Origin: Rhodopirellula sp.
Lineage (GTDB): Bacteria > Planctomycetota > Planctomycetia > Pirellulales > Thermoguttaceae
DNA length: 64,000 nucleotides
NCBI GenBank assembly: GCA_012728855.1
Contig: JAAYEH010000380.1
Coordinates: 1 to 64,000, forward strand
Direction: 5' to 3'
The translations under genes and the position numbers were made by a program. Numbering within the stretch: position 1 is the stretch's first letter; each line of letters begins with the position of its first letter. The notes beneath the pieces were generated by a model, which was not told the origin of the DNA, did not search any database, and saw only the letters and a list, made by a program, of their open reading frames with translations. Positions 26,201 to 34,790 of the stretch are shown one piece after another.

Positions 26201-27697
26201 CACTTCGCGGTCCGCGGCCGATGGCAGTTTGGCCGGCAGGAGTTTGGCCAATTCGCCGCGGAGTTCCTTGAGGGTCAGCGGCATGTTGAGGACGACCCGG
26301 TGCGGCGCCGTCTTCGCCTCCTGCCCCCACCCGGCCTGTGGCTCATCGAGCAAGAGCAAGGCCGGCACCGAGGCGGACTTGGCCTGCTCGCCCAGCCGAT
26401 TGAAAGCGCTGACGGCCGATTTGCCCAGGTTCTGAGCGCTGAAAATGACGCAATCGGCGGCGGCGACATTCGAATCCTGCTGAAACCGATCGACGGCGCG
26501 GTCAGGATCGCTGACCAACAGCACGCGATATCCCACCCGCTTGAAGCCGTTGCGGAATACGTTCTGAAGCTGCGGATCGGATTCGACAATCAGAATCGCC
26601 TGCTGCTGTTCTTCCTCCTCGGAAGAGACGACCTGTGGCGACGAGGCTGCATCGGTCGGCTCACCGGTATCTCCTTCGGCGAGGCGGCGGGCGACATTCC
26701 GTAGATCGGTCAGCATCCGGCCGGGCGTTTGGTAACGGTTGTCCGGATCGAGCATCATCGCCTGACCGACCACCGCCGCCACATTGTTCGGGATGGCAGC
26801 GTCGAGTTTCTGGATCGGCACGATCTGGAGGAAACGATTCTTGCTCAGCCGAAGGGTGCGGTCGGTGGTTTCCACCAGCGGAGGCACGCCGGTGAGCATG
26901 TGGTAATACATGCAGCCCATGAAATAGATATCGCTGCGGGTGTCGTCCTTGCGGACTCCCGAGGCTCGCTCCAGCGCGGCGTAGTCAACCGTGCGAGGAT
27001 TATTCGAATTGAGCAGCGCCTCGTCACTGGAGGAGTCCCCCGCGGCGGCCAGACCGAAATCGACGATTTTGGCGGTGCCGAGACTGGAAACCAAGACATT
27101 GCTCATCTTCAGATCGCGATGGCTGAGACCTCGCTCGAAGGCATACTGCATGCCGGAGGCGACATCGATCATCAGGCGGGTCGCCTGGTCGGGTTCGAGC
27201 TTGCGCCGGATCTTCATGAACTCGCGAAGATTTCGCCCCTCGACAAACTCCATGACCAGGAAGTGCATCCGACGTTGCGACACCACCTCGTAAATGGGCA
27301 CGATATTGGGATGCCGCAGGCTGCTGCCGACTTGACCCTCGCGGACAAACTGCGCGCATTGGGAGGAGGAGTCGGTGTAACGCTTGCGAAGCACTTTGAC
27401 GGCCACGACTTGACCGGTGTCCTTGTGGACCGCTCGATAGACGCGGGCGAATGTGCCGGTTCCCATCAGATAAAGAACCTTGTAGTCGCCGAAGAAGAAC
27501 CCGGTGCGCTCGCCTTTGACGAGTCGCTCGACCTGATAGTTGGTGAGCAACTCCCGGCGGACCATCACCGCCAGGAAATCGTCGGCCGATATGCTGCGAC
27601 TGCCGAAGGAACTCCACACTTCCTGCAATTGCCGGTCGCCGACAAGCCCGAGGTCCAAAGCTCGTTCCGCGATCTGTTCGGAAGTGATTTGGGCCAT
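26198..27697 (-). CDS. Serine/threonine protein kinase with degenerate receiver-like C-terminus
   Basis: 499 residues, no membrane segment. A helical N-terminal part (1-65, SADDFLAVMVRRELLTNYQ) common to planctomycete kinases precedes the kinase domain (70-345): GTGTFARVY glycine loop, Lys101 in VAVKVLR, HRDLKMSN (Asp195) and DFGLA (Asp213). All catalytic residues are present. The C-terminus (365-490) begins AILIVESDPQLQNVFRNGF, like a two-component receiver, but the phosphoacceptor position reads DCVIFSAQN with Ser/Ala instead of Asp, so it cannot be phosphorylated normally. The ATG at 27697 is chosen because ORF codons before it lack the kinase N-terminal pattern; AAGGATA precedes it. Confidence 0.9.
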   Translation of the reverse strand: MAQITSEQIAERALDLGLVGDRQLQEVWSSFGSRSISADDFLAVMVRRELLTNYQVERLVKGERTGFFFGDYKVLYLMGTGTFARVYRAVHKDTGQVVAVKVLRKRYTDSSSQCAQFVREGQVGSSLRHPNIVPIYEVVSQRRMHFLVMEFVEGRNLREFMKIRRKLEPDQATRLMIDVASGMQYAFERGLSHRDLKMSNVLVSSLGTAKIVDFGLAAAGDSSSDEALLNSNNPRTVDYAALERASGVRKDDTRSDIYFMGCMYYHMLTGVPPLVETTDRTLRLSKNRFLQIVPIQKLDAAIPNNVAAVVGQAMMLDPDNRYQTPGRMLTDLRNVARRLAEGDTGEPTDAASSPQVVSSEEEEQQQAILIVESDPQLQNVFRNGFKRVGYRVLLVSDPDRAVDRFQQDSNVAAADCVIFSAQNLGKSAVSAFNRLGEQAKSASVPALLLLDEPQAGWGQEAKTAPHRVVLNMPLTLKELRGELAKLLPAKLPSAADREV

Positions 27698-27917
27698 GCT
27701 GCAGGTATCCTTGCTCTTATTTTCCTGGTGATGTCCGCGCCGATGGGGCCCGGCATGAAATGCGACCTTTCCGCTTTTCCGCCGACCAACCCCAATCATC
27801 GTATTCGCCAAACGCCGCTCCCGCAATACACGGGGTAGGGCGGGGCGCAAAAAGGTTTCCCGCAGATACCGACAGCCCAGCCGCTGCGATGGTGTCGGGC
27901 TGCTTGTCTAAAGCTGC

Positions 27918-28208
27918 TTACTTGCCGGTCGCTTCGTTGAGTTGGCGTTGATACTCATCCCGCTCCCGGCGGGTGGCTTCCAGGTCGAAGACGAGGTATT
28001 TCATATCCACTCGCAGTTGGCTGAGGGCGTCCTGCACCAGGTTCAGAATTCGCCGTCGTCGCTTCGTGCTCTCGACGACTCTCGCCAGGCACGGCTCGAT
28101 TTGGGCCTGCCACTCGTTGGGAAGCCCTTGGATAACGGCGACCAATTCGGAGATCTCGGCCGGGATTTCGTTGACATCGCTCTGGGCAAGTCGGCTGTTG
28201 TGGCTCAT
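27918..28208 (-). CDS. Small helical protein of unknown function
   Basis: 96 residues starting MSHNSRLAQSDVNEIPAEI. The middle (VESTKRRRRILNLVQDALSQL) and end (FDLEATRRERDEYQRQLNE) are strongly helical, and the last 30 residues look like a coiled coil. No family recognised. AAGGA lies 6-7 bases before the ATG at 28208, and the upstream open extension has no coding character. The same intergenic interval serves the divergent 906-residue secreted protein gene. It might act with the neighbouring kinase, which is on the same strand 221 bases further on. Confidence 0.7.
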   Translation of the reverse strand: MSHNSRLAQSDVNEIPAEISELVAVIQGLPNEWQAQIEPCLARVVESTKRRRRILNLVQDALSQLRVDMKYLVFDLEATRRERDEYQRQLNEATGK

Positions 28209-28486
28209 TGGATTTTCCTTCAGGATGGTGGCAACGGAACCAGTGCAATGCACCCACCGTGCCGGATTGGCCGTCAGCCCGCGCGCTGTGCCATAAGTGT
28301 TTGAATCGGGAGGATTTACGAAAGAGGGCTCGGTTTTCATTCTATTCGCTCCGAGTGCCAAATAGCAACATTTGCTCTGGATCGTTTTCGCAAATCCTGG
28401 TACAAGCGGTTGTTACGTCGAGGTTGCCCCTGCGGCCCCGATGTGGTTTTTTGGCGACATCGGTGGTTCCCGTCCTTGAATGCGCG

Positions 28487-31207
28487 ATGCCTCACCCTCT
28501 TGGCCGACTGATCGTTCTTGCCGCCTTCTCGGCAACGCTTGGCCTGCCGAACGCGGTTGCCCGCGGACAGACCGCCTGGTACGAGGGTTTTGAGGGATTG
28601 CAGCCGAGTTGGCGGCCGGCCGGTGGCGATGTCACTTTCCGCATCGAGCAGCACCAGCGGACGGGCGATGCCCACACCGGCGATCGCTGCGAATGGCTGC
28701 GGGTTTCCGGCGGCGCCGGTTCTCAGATTCTTTTCCGGCACGATGTCGGGAAGCCGCGCGTGATCGATGAACTGATGCCGACCCTCTGGTTGAAGTCGGA
28801 TCGGCCGGGGATGCAATTGATCGCCCGCGTAACGCTGCCTCGCACCGCCGACCCGCGGACCAATCAGGCGATTTCCGTGCTCGTTCACGGCGCGAGTTAC
28901 ACAACTCCCGGTCGCTGGCAGCAACTGAGGATCGACAGTTTCCCCCAACAACTCGCCCGGCAGACGTGGGCATTGCGGACCGAACTTGGGCCCAGCGTGG
29001 ATCCGCGAGAGGCGTTTGTCAGCGAAGTCGTGCTCAATGTGTATGGCGGACCCGGCTCGACGAACGTATGGATCGACGATCTCGACGTAACGGGTTATGT
29101 CGGTCCGCCCACGAACGCGTCGCCGCCTGCAAACCGCATGACCGGCGGTGCGGAAGCGGCGACGCCATCGCCGGCCTACGCGCGGCCGGCGCCGGAACTC
29201 GTGGAGCCTCCGCCGAGCAACCGAATCAAAATGGCAGGCTCGGTACTGCTGATCGATGGACGACCGCTCTTCCCCAGAGCGATCGAATATCGTGGTGAGC
29301 CGTTGGGGCGGCTTCGTGCCCTGGGATTCAACACGGCCTGGCTTGGGGAACCGCCGACGGTGGAAATGCTCGAGGAGGCGCGGCGGATCGGCCTCTGGCT
29401 GATTTGTCCCCCGCCCGTGCAGGTTTCTTCGCCGCCCGGCGATGCGCTGGCGGGGCCGATGCCGAAAATCGGACCCCTGTACGACTGTGTGCTCGCCTGG
29501 GATTTGGGACGGGGCGTTTCCGCGGATCAGTTTGAGTCGACGCAACGCCGGGCGGAGCAAGTGCGGGCAGCGGATAGCCAGAGCGGCCGGCCGCTGGTTT
29601 GCCAACCGGTCGACGGGCTGCGCGGCTACAGTCGGCCGGCGGACGTGCTGCTCATCGGGCGCTCGCCTTTGGGAACGAGTCTGGAATTGGCCGACTACGG
29701 CACCTGGATTCGCGAGCGACCCCGTGTCGCGCGGCCCGGCACCACGGTATGGACAACCATCCAGACCCAGCCGTGCGAGGCGCTCCGCCGTCAATGGGTC
29801 GGCTTTGGATGTGATGGGCCGCCGCCGGCGACGTTCGCGGCCGAACAGATCCGGCTACTCACCTACACATCGATGACCGCGGGCAGCCGGGGCTTCCTCT
29901 TCGAGTCGGCATCTTCTCTGGCGGAATCCGACGAGGATACCCGCATCCGCGCCATGTCGCTGGAACTGCTCAACCTGGAACTCGACCTGATCGAGCCGTT
30001 TCTCGCCGGGGGGAGTTTCGTCAGCGCGATTCCCGCCAGCGAACCGGGTGTGGTGGGGGCCATCCTACAGACCGATCGGGCGCGAATCCTGGTGCCTGTC
30101 TGGTCCGCGCCCGGCGCGCAGTTCGTTTCCGGACAATCCGCCGGCAACGGGGTTACCTTCGTGGTGCCCGGCGTGCCGGAATCGAATGACGCGTACCATG
30201 TTTTGCCGGGCGGATTGCGTCCGCTCAAAGACCGGCGGGTGAGCGGGGGAACACGCGTGACGCTGGACGAGTTTTCTCTCACCGCGCTGGTGTTGCTCAC
30301 TCAGGACGCCCTGGTTTACCAGAGCCTGTCCCAGCGAGCCGAACTCATCGGGGCGAGAGCCGCTCAGTTGGCCCGGGAACTCGCCGGCGCCAAGCTGCAG
30401 CAGGTCGAACGGATCGAGGGGCAACTGGCCGCTGAAATCGGCCGAGCGGCGGCGGAGGATCGCTGGTTGTCCGATGCCCGCCAAACCCTCCAGTCGTGTG
30501 CCGGCGCGGCGGCAAGCCGAGATTACCGGACAGCGTATCTCGGCGCCGAACGCGCCATGCGACCACTGCGACTCCTCGAACGCCAACGATGGCAGGCGGC
30601 CATCGCCGGATTGAGCCGTCCGGTGGCCAGCCCGTTGGCGGTCTGCTTCGCTACGTTGCCTTGCCACGGGAGGTTGCTCAAGCGGATCGGCCAGTCGAGC
30701 CTCGGAGAAGACCGGCTCACCGGCGGAGACTTCGAGGAGTTGGGCCGCACGCTCCAGTCGGGCTGGCGCCACTTCCAGCATCCCACCGCGGGGATTACCA
30801 CCGAAGCCGGCCTCGCTCCCGCCGCGGCGCATGACGGCCAATACGGATTGCGTCTGTCGGCGCTTCCCGCGGATCCCAATCGCGCTGCGGTGCTGGCGGA
30901 ATCACCGCCCGTGTGGATTACCAGTCCCGAGGTGCCGGTGCGTCAAGGTGAACTCCTCTCGATTCAGGGATGGGTGCAGATACCGTCGCCGATCACCGGC
31001 AGCGTCGACGGCTTGCTGATCGCCGATTCCTACACCGGCGAGACGCTGGCGGAGCGGATCGGGGAAACCACCGGCTGGCAGCCGTTCACGCTTTATCGGG
31101 TCGCTCCGGAATCGGGGACGTTGACGGTGAGCTTTGCCCTCTCGGGGTTTGGCGAGGTGTGGCTCGACGACATTCGGATTTGCCCGATCGAAAACCGGCA
31201 GCCCTGA
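28487..31207 (+). CDS. Large secreted protein, jelly-roll plus TIM-barrel-like
   Basis: 906 residues with a signal peptide (LIVLAAFSATLGLPNAVA). Residues about 25-200 form a carbohydrate-binding jelly-roll pattern (WYEGFEGLQPSW, VWIDDLDVTGYVGPP). From about 245 a barrel-like region starts VLLIDGRPLFPRAIEYRG and continues LRALGFNTAWLGEPP, as in glycoside hydrolases of the GH2/GH42 superfamily, but no catalytic acid pair can be pointed to. About 600-720 is helical and coiled, and the last 120 residues are a second jelly roll ending VWLDDIRICP. Substrate unknown. Codons before 28487 lack coding pattern; no strong ribosome-binding site is seen. Confidence 0.68.
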   Translation: MPHPLGRLIVLAAFSATLGLPNAVARGQTAWYEGFEGLQPSWRPAGGDVTFRIEQHQRTGDAHTGDRCEWLRVSGGAGSQILFRHDVGKPRVIDELMPTLWLKSDRPGMQLIARVTLPRTADPRTNQAISVLVHGASYTTPGRWQQLRIDSFPQQLARQTWALRTELGPSVDPREAFVSEVVLNVYGGPGSTNVWIDDLDVTGYVGPPTNASPPANRMTGGAEAATPSPAYARPAPELVEPPPSNRIKMAGSVLLIDGRPLFPRAIEYRGEPLGRLRALGFNTAWLGEPPTVEMLEEARRIGLWLICPPPVQVSSPPGDALAGPMPKIGPLYDCVLAWDLGRGVSADQFESTQRRAEQVRAADSQSGRPLVCQPVDGLRGYSRPADVLLIGRSPLGTSLELADYGTWIRERPRVARPGTTVWTTIQTQPCEALRRQWVGFGCDGPPPATFAAEQIRLLTYTSMTAGSRGFLFESASSLAESDEDTRIRAMSLELLNLELDLIEPFLAGGSFVSAIPASEPGVVGAILQTDRARILVPVWSAPGAQFVSGQSAGNGVTFVVPGVPESNDAYHVLPGGLRPLKDRRVSGGTRVTLDEFSLTALVLLTQDALVYQSLSQRAELIGARAAQLARELAGAKLQQVERIEGQLAAEIGRAAAEDRWLSDARQTLQSCAGAAASRDYRTAYLGAERAMRPLRLLERQRWQAAIAGLSRPVASPLAVCFATLPCHGRLLKRIGQSSLGEDRLTGGDFEELGRTLQSGWRHFQHPTAGITTEAGLAPAAAHDGQYGLRLSALPADPNRAAVLAESPPVWITSPEVPVRQGELLSIQGWVQIPSPITGSVDGLLIADSYTGETLAERIGETTGWQPFTLYRVAPESGTLTVSFALSGFGEVWLDDIRICPIENRQP

Positions 31208-31399
31208 AAACACCGCAGCCGACATGGCGCCGACGTTCTTTCCGCACCGAATCGCTTGCAACGCCGCGGAGCGGCTGGAGTATCTGGCCACAACGTCTCC
31301 GCTCTATGCGCGGTGGTTTACAGGAATAAGGGAGTTATGGCCTTCCGTCGATCGCTGATAGCTTTGGTACGTCTAACGAGGTATAATCGCGGGAGAGCC
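31208..31399. other. Interval upstream of hicBA with a -10 element
   Basis: No gene seen. TATAAT at 31382-31387 is a good -10 box for hicBA, but the -35 region (near 31359-31365, TAGCTT) is weak. Confidence 0.4.
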
Positions 31400-31445
31400 G
31401 TTGCCTGCCGTGAAGCCTGTACTATCTGGCTTCCGAGCAGGCAAC
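31400..31445 (+). promoter_or_regulatory. Interrupted perfect hairpin in the hicBA leader
   Basis: GTTGCCTGC, CGT, GAAGCC, a 10-base loop, GGCTTC, CGA, GCAGGCAAC. Both stem segments (9 and 6 base pairs) are perfect, separated by a symmetric 3-base internal loop. It starts about 6 bases after the expected transcription start below TATAAT (31382), so it could be a HicB operator or a leader RNA structure. Confidence 0.55.
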
Positions 31446-31518
31446 TGTTTGGGTCGAGACGGATTCCAGGGCACATTCTCGAAGGCCAGGCCGGCCCTCC
31501 GTGGTTGAGGAGGTACTT

Positions 31519-31728
31519 ATGCGATCATTCACTGCGGTTATCGAACGATGTTCTGAAACTGGACTTTATGTTGGCTACGTTCCCGGCTTTGCCGGCGCCC
31601 ATTCCCAGGGTGCCACACTCGACGAACTGAATGACAATCTCAAGGACGTGATCGGTATGCTGTTAGAAGATGGGGAGCCCCAGGTCGAATCGCAGTTCGT
31701 GGGTACGCAGACCTTGCAGGTGACTTGA
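31519..31728 (+). CDS. hicB: HicB-type antitoxin
   Basis: 69 residues. The start MRSFTAVIERCSETGLYVG-YVPGFAGAHSQGATLDELNDNL (split here) is the HicB RNase H-like antitoxin pattern: beta strand, G-Y/V-x-P-x-x-x-G-x-x-x-x-G, then an amphipathic helix. It has no long C-terminal DNA-binding domain, so it is the short HicB form. GGAGG lies 6-7 bases before the ATG at 31519. It is directly followed by hicA in the same operon. HicB binds and blocks the HicA RNase. Confidence 0.88.
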   Translation: MRSFTAVIERCSETGLYVGYVPGFAGAHSQGATLDELNDNLKDVIGMLLEDGEPQVESQFVGTQTLQVT

Positions 31729-31730
31729 CT

Positions 31731-31958
31731 ATGTCGAAAGTTCCCGTTCTCAAGCCTCAAGAGGTAGCGGCGCGCTTGGAGAAACTGGGGTTCATTGAAG
31801 TCCGGCAACGTGGCTCGCACAAGCAGTTTCGGCACTTCGACGGGCGCTGCACAACCGTGCCATTTCATAAAGGGCGAGACATCTCCCCCATTCTCTTGCG
31901 GCAGATAGCTCGCGATATCGGGATGACTGCACAGGAGCTTGCGGGGTTGGCCCCATGA
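31731..31958 (+). CDS. hicA: HicA-type mRNA interferase toxin
   Basis: 75 residues, the usual HicA size. The dsRBD-like fold is clear: LEKLGFIEVRQRGSHKQF with the catalytic His30 in GSHKQF, then TVPFHKGRDISPILLRQI. HicA cuts mRNA and stops growth when HicB is lost. The ATG at 31731 lies 2 bases after the hicB stop (the TTG at 31725 is a less likely start). The order hicB-hicA is the reverse of the E. coli hicAB order but is common elsewhere. Its 3' end is followed by a sugar ABC gene starting 41 bases later. Confidence 0.9.
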   Translation: MSKVPVLKPQEVAARLEKLGFIEVRQRGSHKQFRHFDGRCTTVPFHKGRDISPILLRQIARDIGMTAQELAGLAP

Positions 31959-31999
31959 ACCGGCCGAACCAGTCGCTCAATCCGCTGAAGGAGATCATC

Positions 32000-33043
32000 A
32001 TGTCTGGAGCAGACAGCTCACGAACCACGCGCCGCGGTCTGTTGAAAGCCGCATCGAGCGCCGGGCTGGGCCTCGGTGCCTTGCTGGCCGGCTGCAACGC
32101 TTCCCCCTCCACCAACCCGTCCGGGAGGCCGCGACTCCGTGCCGCTTTTTCCAACGCCGGCTTGCAGGGAACCTGGAACAAACTCGGCTACGACGCGGCC
32201 ATGCTCTGGGGTGATTTGCTCGGCGTCGAAGTGGTGTGGTTCGACGGCGAGTTCGACGGGCAGAAGCAACGCGAAAAGATCGAGTTGATTGTCGACGACG
32301 ACTGGGACTTCTGCGCATTCCAGCCCCATCAGACCGGCATTCTCGAGGAGCCCGTCAAGCGACTCAAGCAGCGGGGCATCCCGGTGATTTCGATGGACAC
32401 TCTGCTGGTCGAACGACCGCGGCTGCGCGAGGCGGGCGTGTGGATCGAGATCGCCCCGGATCAGATCGCCATGGCCGAGGCGAGCACCCGCTACCTCATG
32501 GAAAAGATCGGTGGCAAAGGCAAAGTGATCCACATCGGCGGCGAGAGCGGCCACAGCGGCGCCCAGGACCGCGCGCGTGGATTCAACCAGGTTCTGGCCA
32601 AGTATCCCGAGGTCGAGGTGGTTGGGCAAGGAGTGCGGTGGTGCAACTGGAAGACGGAGATCGCCAGGAACACGTTTGAAACGCTGCTGCAGGAGAGCCA
32701 AGAGCCGATAGCCGGGGCGTTTTTCCACAACGACGACATGGCCTTGGCCTGCACTCCCGCGCTGGCCGGCACACGGCACGAGAAGATGGTCGTGACCGGG
32801 GTGGACGGACAGAAGGCGGGCCTGGCGGCCGTTCGCGACGGCCAACTGGCCGCGACGTCGGTCAACCCGACCTGCATGATCCACGGCTACTCGCTGATCA
32901 TCGGCCAGTTCATTGTCCGAAACAAGGAACCGATCGACGACGTTCCGCAACAGATTATCCTGCCCAGCCCGTTGGTCTCGCGGGAGTCGGGCAATCTCGA
33001 CGCCATGCTTTTCTTGTCGGACCCCAGACACTGCCTGGTGTAG
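32000..33043 (+). CDS. Sugar ABC transporter substrate-binding protein (RbsB/periplasmic-binding type), Tat lipoprotein
   Basis: 347 residues. TTRRGLLKAAS (Tat motif, residues 9-19) is followed by LLAGC with lipobox Cys32, so it is exported folded and anchored by lipid. The mature part is a type I periplasmic binding protein: LRAAFSNAGLQGTWNK, DFCAFQPHQTG, IPVISMDTL, VIHIGGESGHSGAQDRARGF and GAFFHNDDMAL. The last blocks are typical of ribose/simple-sugar binders. AAGGAG lies 7 bases before the ATG at 32000. The ATPase gene follows after 4 bases, so they form one unit. The ligand is not known. No permease is next to it. Confidence 0.9.
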   Translation: MSGADSSRTTRRGLLKAASSAGLGLGALLAGCNASPSTNPSGRPRLRAAFSNAGLQGTWNKLGYDAAMLWGDLLGVEVVWFDGEFDGQKQREKIELIVDDDWDFCAFQPHQTGILEEPVKRLKQRGIPVISMDTLLVERPRLREAGVWIEIAPDQIAMAEASTRYLMEKIGGKGKVIHIGGESGHSGAQDRARGFNQVLAKYPEVEVVGQGVRWCNWKTEIARNTFETLLQESQEPIAGAFFHNDDMALACTPALAGTRHEKMVVTGVDGQKAGLAAVRDGQLAATSVNPTCMIHGYSLIIGQFIVRNKEPIDDVPQQIILPSPLVSRESGNLDAMLFLSDPRHCLV

Positions 33044-33047
33044 AACG

Positions 33048-34553
33048 ATGCCTGCCGCCACGGAAACGCCGCTGTTGGAGTGCCGCTCGGTCGGCAAGCG
33101 GTACGGAGGCGTCGTTGCCTTGCAGGAGGTGGATTTTACGCTGCAAGCCGGCGAAGTTCACGGCGTGGTCGGCGGCAACGGCGCCGGCAAGAGCACGCTG
33201 ATGAAGATCCTCGCCGGGGCCGTCGCCGAGTACGACGGAACCGTGCTGGTGGCCGGACGGCCCGTCGCCCTCAGCGCACCTCAGGCGGCCATGGCCGAGG
33301 GGATCGCCATGGTTTATCAGGAATTGTCGGGCGTCGGGCAGTTGAGCGTGGCGGAGAACCTTTTCCTCGGCCGGCAGCCGACGACGCGCTGTGGCCGGGT
33401 CGATTGGATGGGCATCCGCCGCAAGGCGCGCGCGTGGTTGGCGGAATTGGAAATCGACGTCGACATCCGGCGGCGTTTGGACAGCTACCCACTGGTGGTT
33501 CGGCAGATGGTCGAGATCGCCCGCGGAGTCCACAGTGGCGCGCGTGTTCTGATCCTCGACGAGCCGACCAGCGCGCTAAGCCCGCCGGAAACCCGGCGAT
33601 TGTTCGAGTTGGTCCGGCGGCTGCGCAGTCGCGGCGTGGCCATCGTCTTTGTCAGCCATTTCATCGAGGACGTGCTGGAGATCTGCGACCGGGTGACCGT
33701 CCTGAGAGACGGCCGGCTCGTTGAGACCGCGCCGGTAGCCTGTCTCGGCAAACACGACGTTATCGAGAAGATCCTCGGCCACCGGCGGGAGGCGACGGAA
33801 AGGGGTTACGAGGCGGGCGTTCGGCTCGGCGCTGGGCGGAGCGAACCGCCGGTGCTTGTAGCGGAAGGGGTGTCGCTCTCCGGCAGCTTTTCGGAGATCA
33901 GCCTGGAAGTCTCGCCGGGCGAGTGCCTGGGACTGTACGGTTTTGTCGGCGCCGGACACCAGGAGCTGGTTCAGACGCTCGCCCAAGCGCGGCGAGCAAC
34001 CTCGGGCTGCGTCCGACTCGGCGGAGTGTCTTTGCCGCCCGGCGACACCCATACGGCCGTTCGTCGCGGGGTCGTGCTGGTCGCCGCGGACCGTGCCCGC
34101 AGCTTGTTCATCAAAGGCGAGATCTACAAGAACGTCACCTTGGCCCATCTCCGCCAGGTAACCGGACGGTGGCTGACGCGGCGGCGCGAGCTGGCCGCCA
34201 CGCAGCCTGTGCTTGACCGGGTAGGCTGTCGGCCGCCCAATCCGCTGCTGCCGGTCGGCAGCCTTTCCGGTGGAAATCAGCAGAAAGTGGTCATGGCCAA
34301 GTGGCTGCTGGGCGATGTCCGCGTATTGTTGCTGGAAGAGCCGACGCGGGGGATGGACGTGGCGGCCAAGGAAGAGGTGATGGGGTTGGTGGCCGAGTTG
34401 ACCGCGCAAGGGACGGCCGTGGTGCTGGCATCCACCGAACCGGAGATGATCTTGGCGCATGCGGACCGGATCCTGGTGATGAGTCGGGGCCGAATTACCC
34501 GCGAGTTTGTCGATGCTGACGTCGACAAATCGGCGCTGATGCGGTCCGCCTGA
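33048..34553 (+). CDS. Sugar ABC transporter ATP-binding protein, two-domain (RbsA/MglA type)
   Basis: 501 residues, the usual length of the tandem-ATPase subunit. Domain 1: Walker A GGNGAGKST (42-50), Q-loop VYQELSG, Walker B VLILDEPTS; its signature position reads YPLVVRQMVEIARGV rather than LSxGxxQ. Domain 2: a degenerate Walker A (GFVGAGHQELVQ), an intact LSGGNQQKVVMAKWL signature, and VLLLEEPTRGMD. Asymmetry of this kind is normal for the family, but loss of the domain 1 signature is more extreme than usual. It powers sugar import with a permease that is missing here. It starts 4 bases after the binding-protein stop. Confidence 0.93.
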   Translation: MPAATETPLLECRSVGKRYGGVVALQEVDFTLQAGEVHGVVGGNGAGKSTLMKILAGAVAEYDGTVLVAGRPVALSAPQAAMAEGIAMVYQELSGVGQLSVAENLFLGRQPTTRCGRVDWMGIRRKARAWLAELEIDVDIRRRLDSYPLVVRQMVEIARGVHSGARVLILDEPTSALSPPETRRLFELVRRLRSRGVAIVFVSHFIEDVLEICDRVTVLRDGRLVETAPVACLGKHDVIEKILGHRREATERGYEAGVRLGAGRSEPPVLVAEGVSLSGSFSEISLEVSPGECLGLYGFVGAGHQELVQTLAQARRATSGCVRLGGVSLPPGDTHTAVRRGVVLVAADRARSLFIKGEIYKNVTLAHLRQVTGRWLTRRRELAATQPVLDRVGCRPPNPLLPVGSLSGGNQQKVVMAKWLLGDVRVLLLEEPTRGMDVAAKEEVMGLVAELTAQGTAVVLASTEPEMILAHADRILVMSRGRITREFVDADVDKSALMRSA

Positions 34554-34559
34554 GGAAAA

Positions 34560-34606
34560 CCCGGGCAAGCAAAGCGAAGCGAGGGCGTCTGTCCCCGCTT
34601 TGCCGG
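34560..34606. repeat. Bipartite hairpin repeat, decayed copy 4
   Basis: Starts 6 bases after the ATPase stop. The right arm survives as GGCGTCTGTCCCCGCTTTGC, with two changes from the consensus GTGCCTGTCCCC. The left arm is mostly lost; only short outer pieces (CCGGGCAA, CTTTGCCGG) can still pair. Confidence 0.5.
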
Positions 34607-34654
34607 AGCTTCCAACACTCCGATTCACGAAGAACCACGACAATCGTCGCAACC

Positions 34655-34690
34655 AGCAGCCCGGCTGCTCAGAGCAGCCGGGCTGTTTGA
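34655..34690 (+). terminator. Strong GC-rich hairpin, probable terminator of the sugar ABC unit
   Basis: CAGCCCGGCTGCT, a 3-base loop, AGCAGCCGGGCTG: a perfect 13-base stem followed by TTT only. It is a likely terminator, although the T-run is short. Confidence 0.55.
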
Positions 34691-34790
34691 CGAACCATCA
34701 ACCACACAAGCTATAGTTGATACGGAAAGCCCCGTCGCGAGCCCGGACGCTGCAACGGCGCCCCCCCCGACTGCTAAAGGAGCGGATCCA

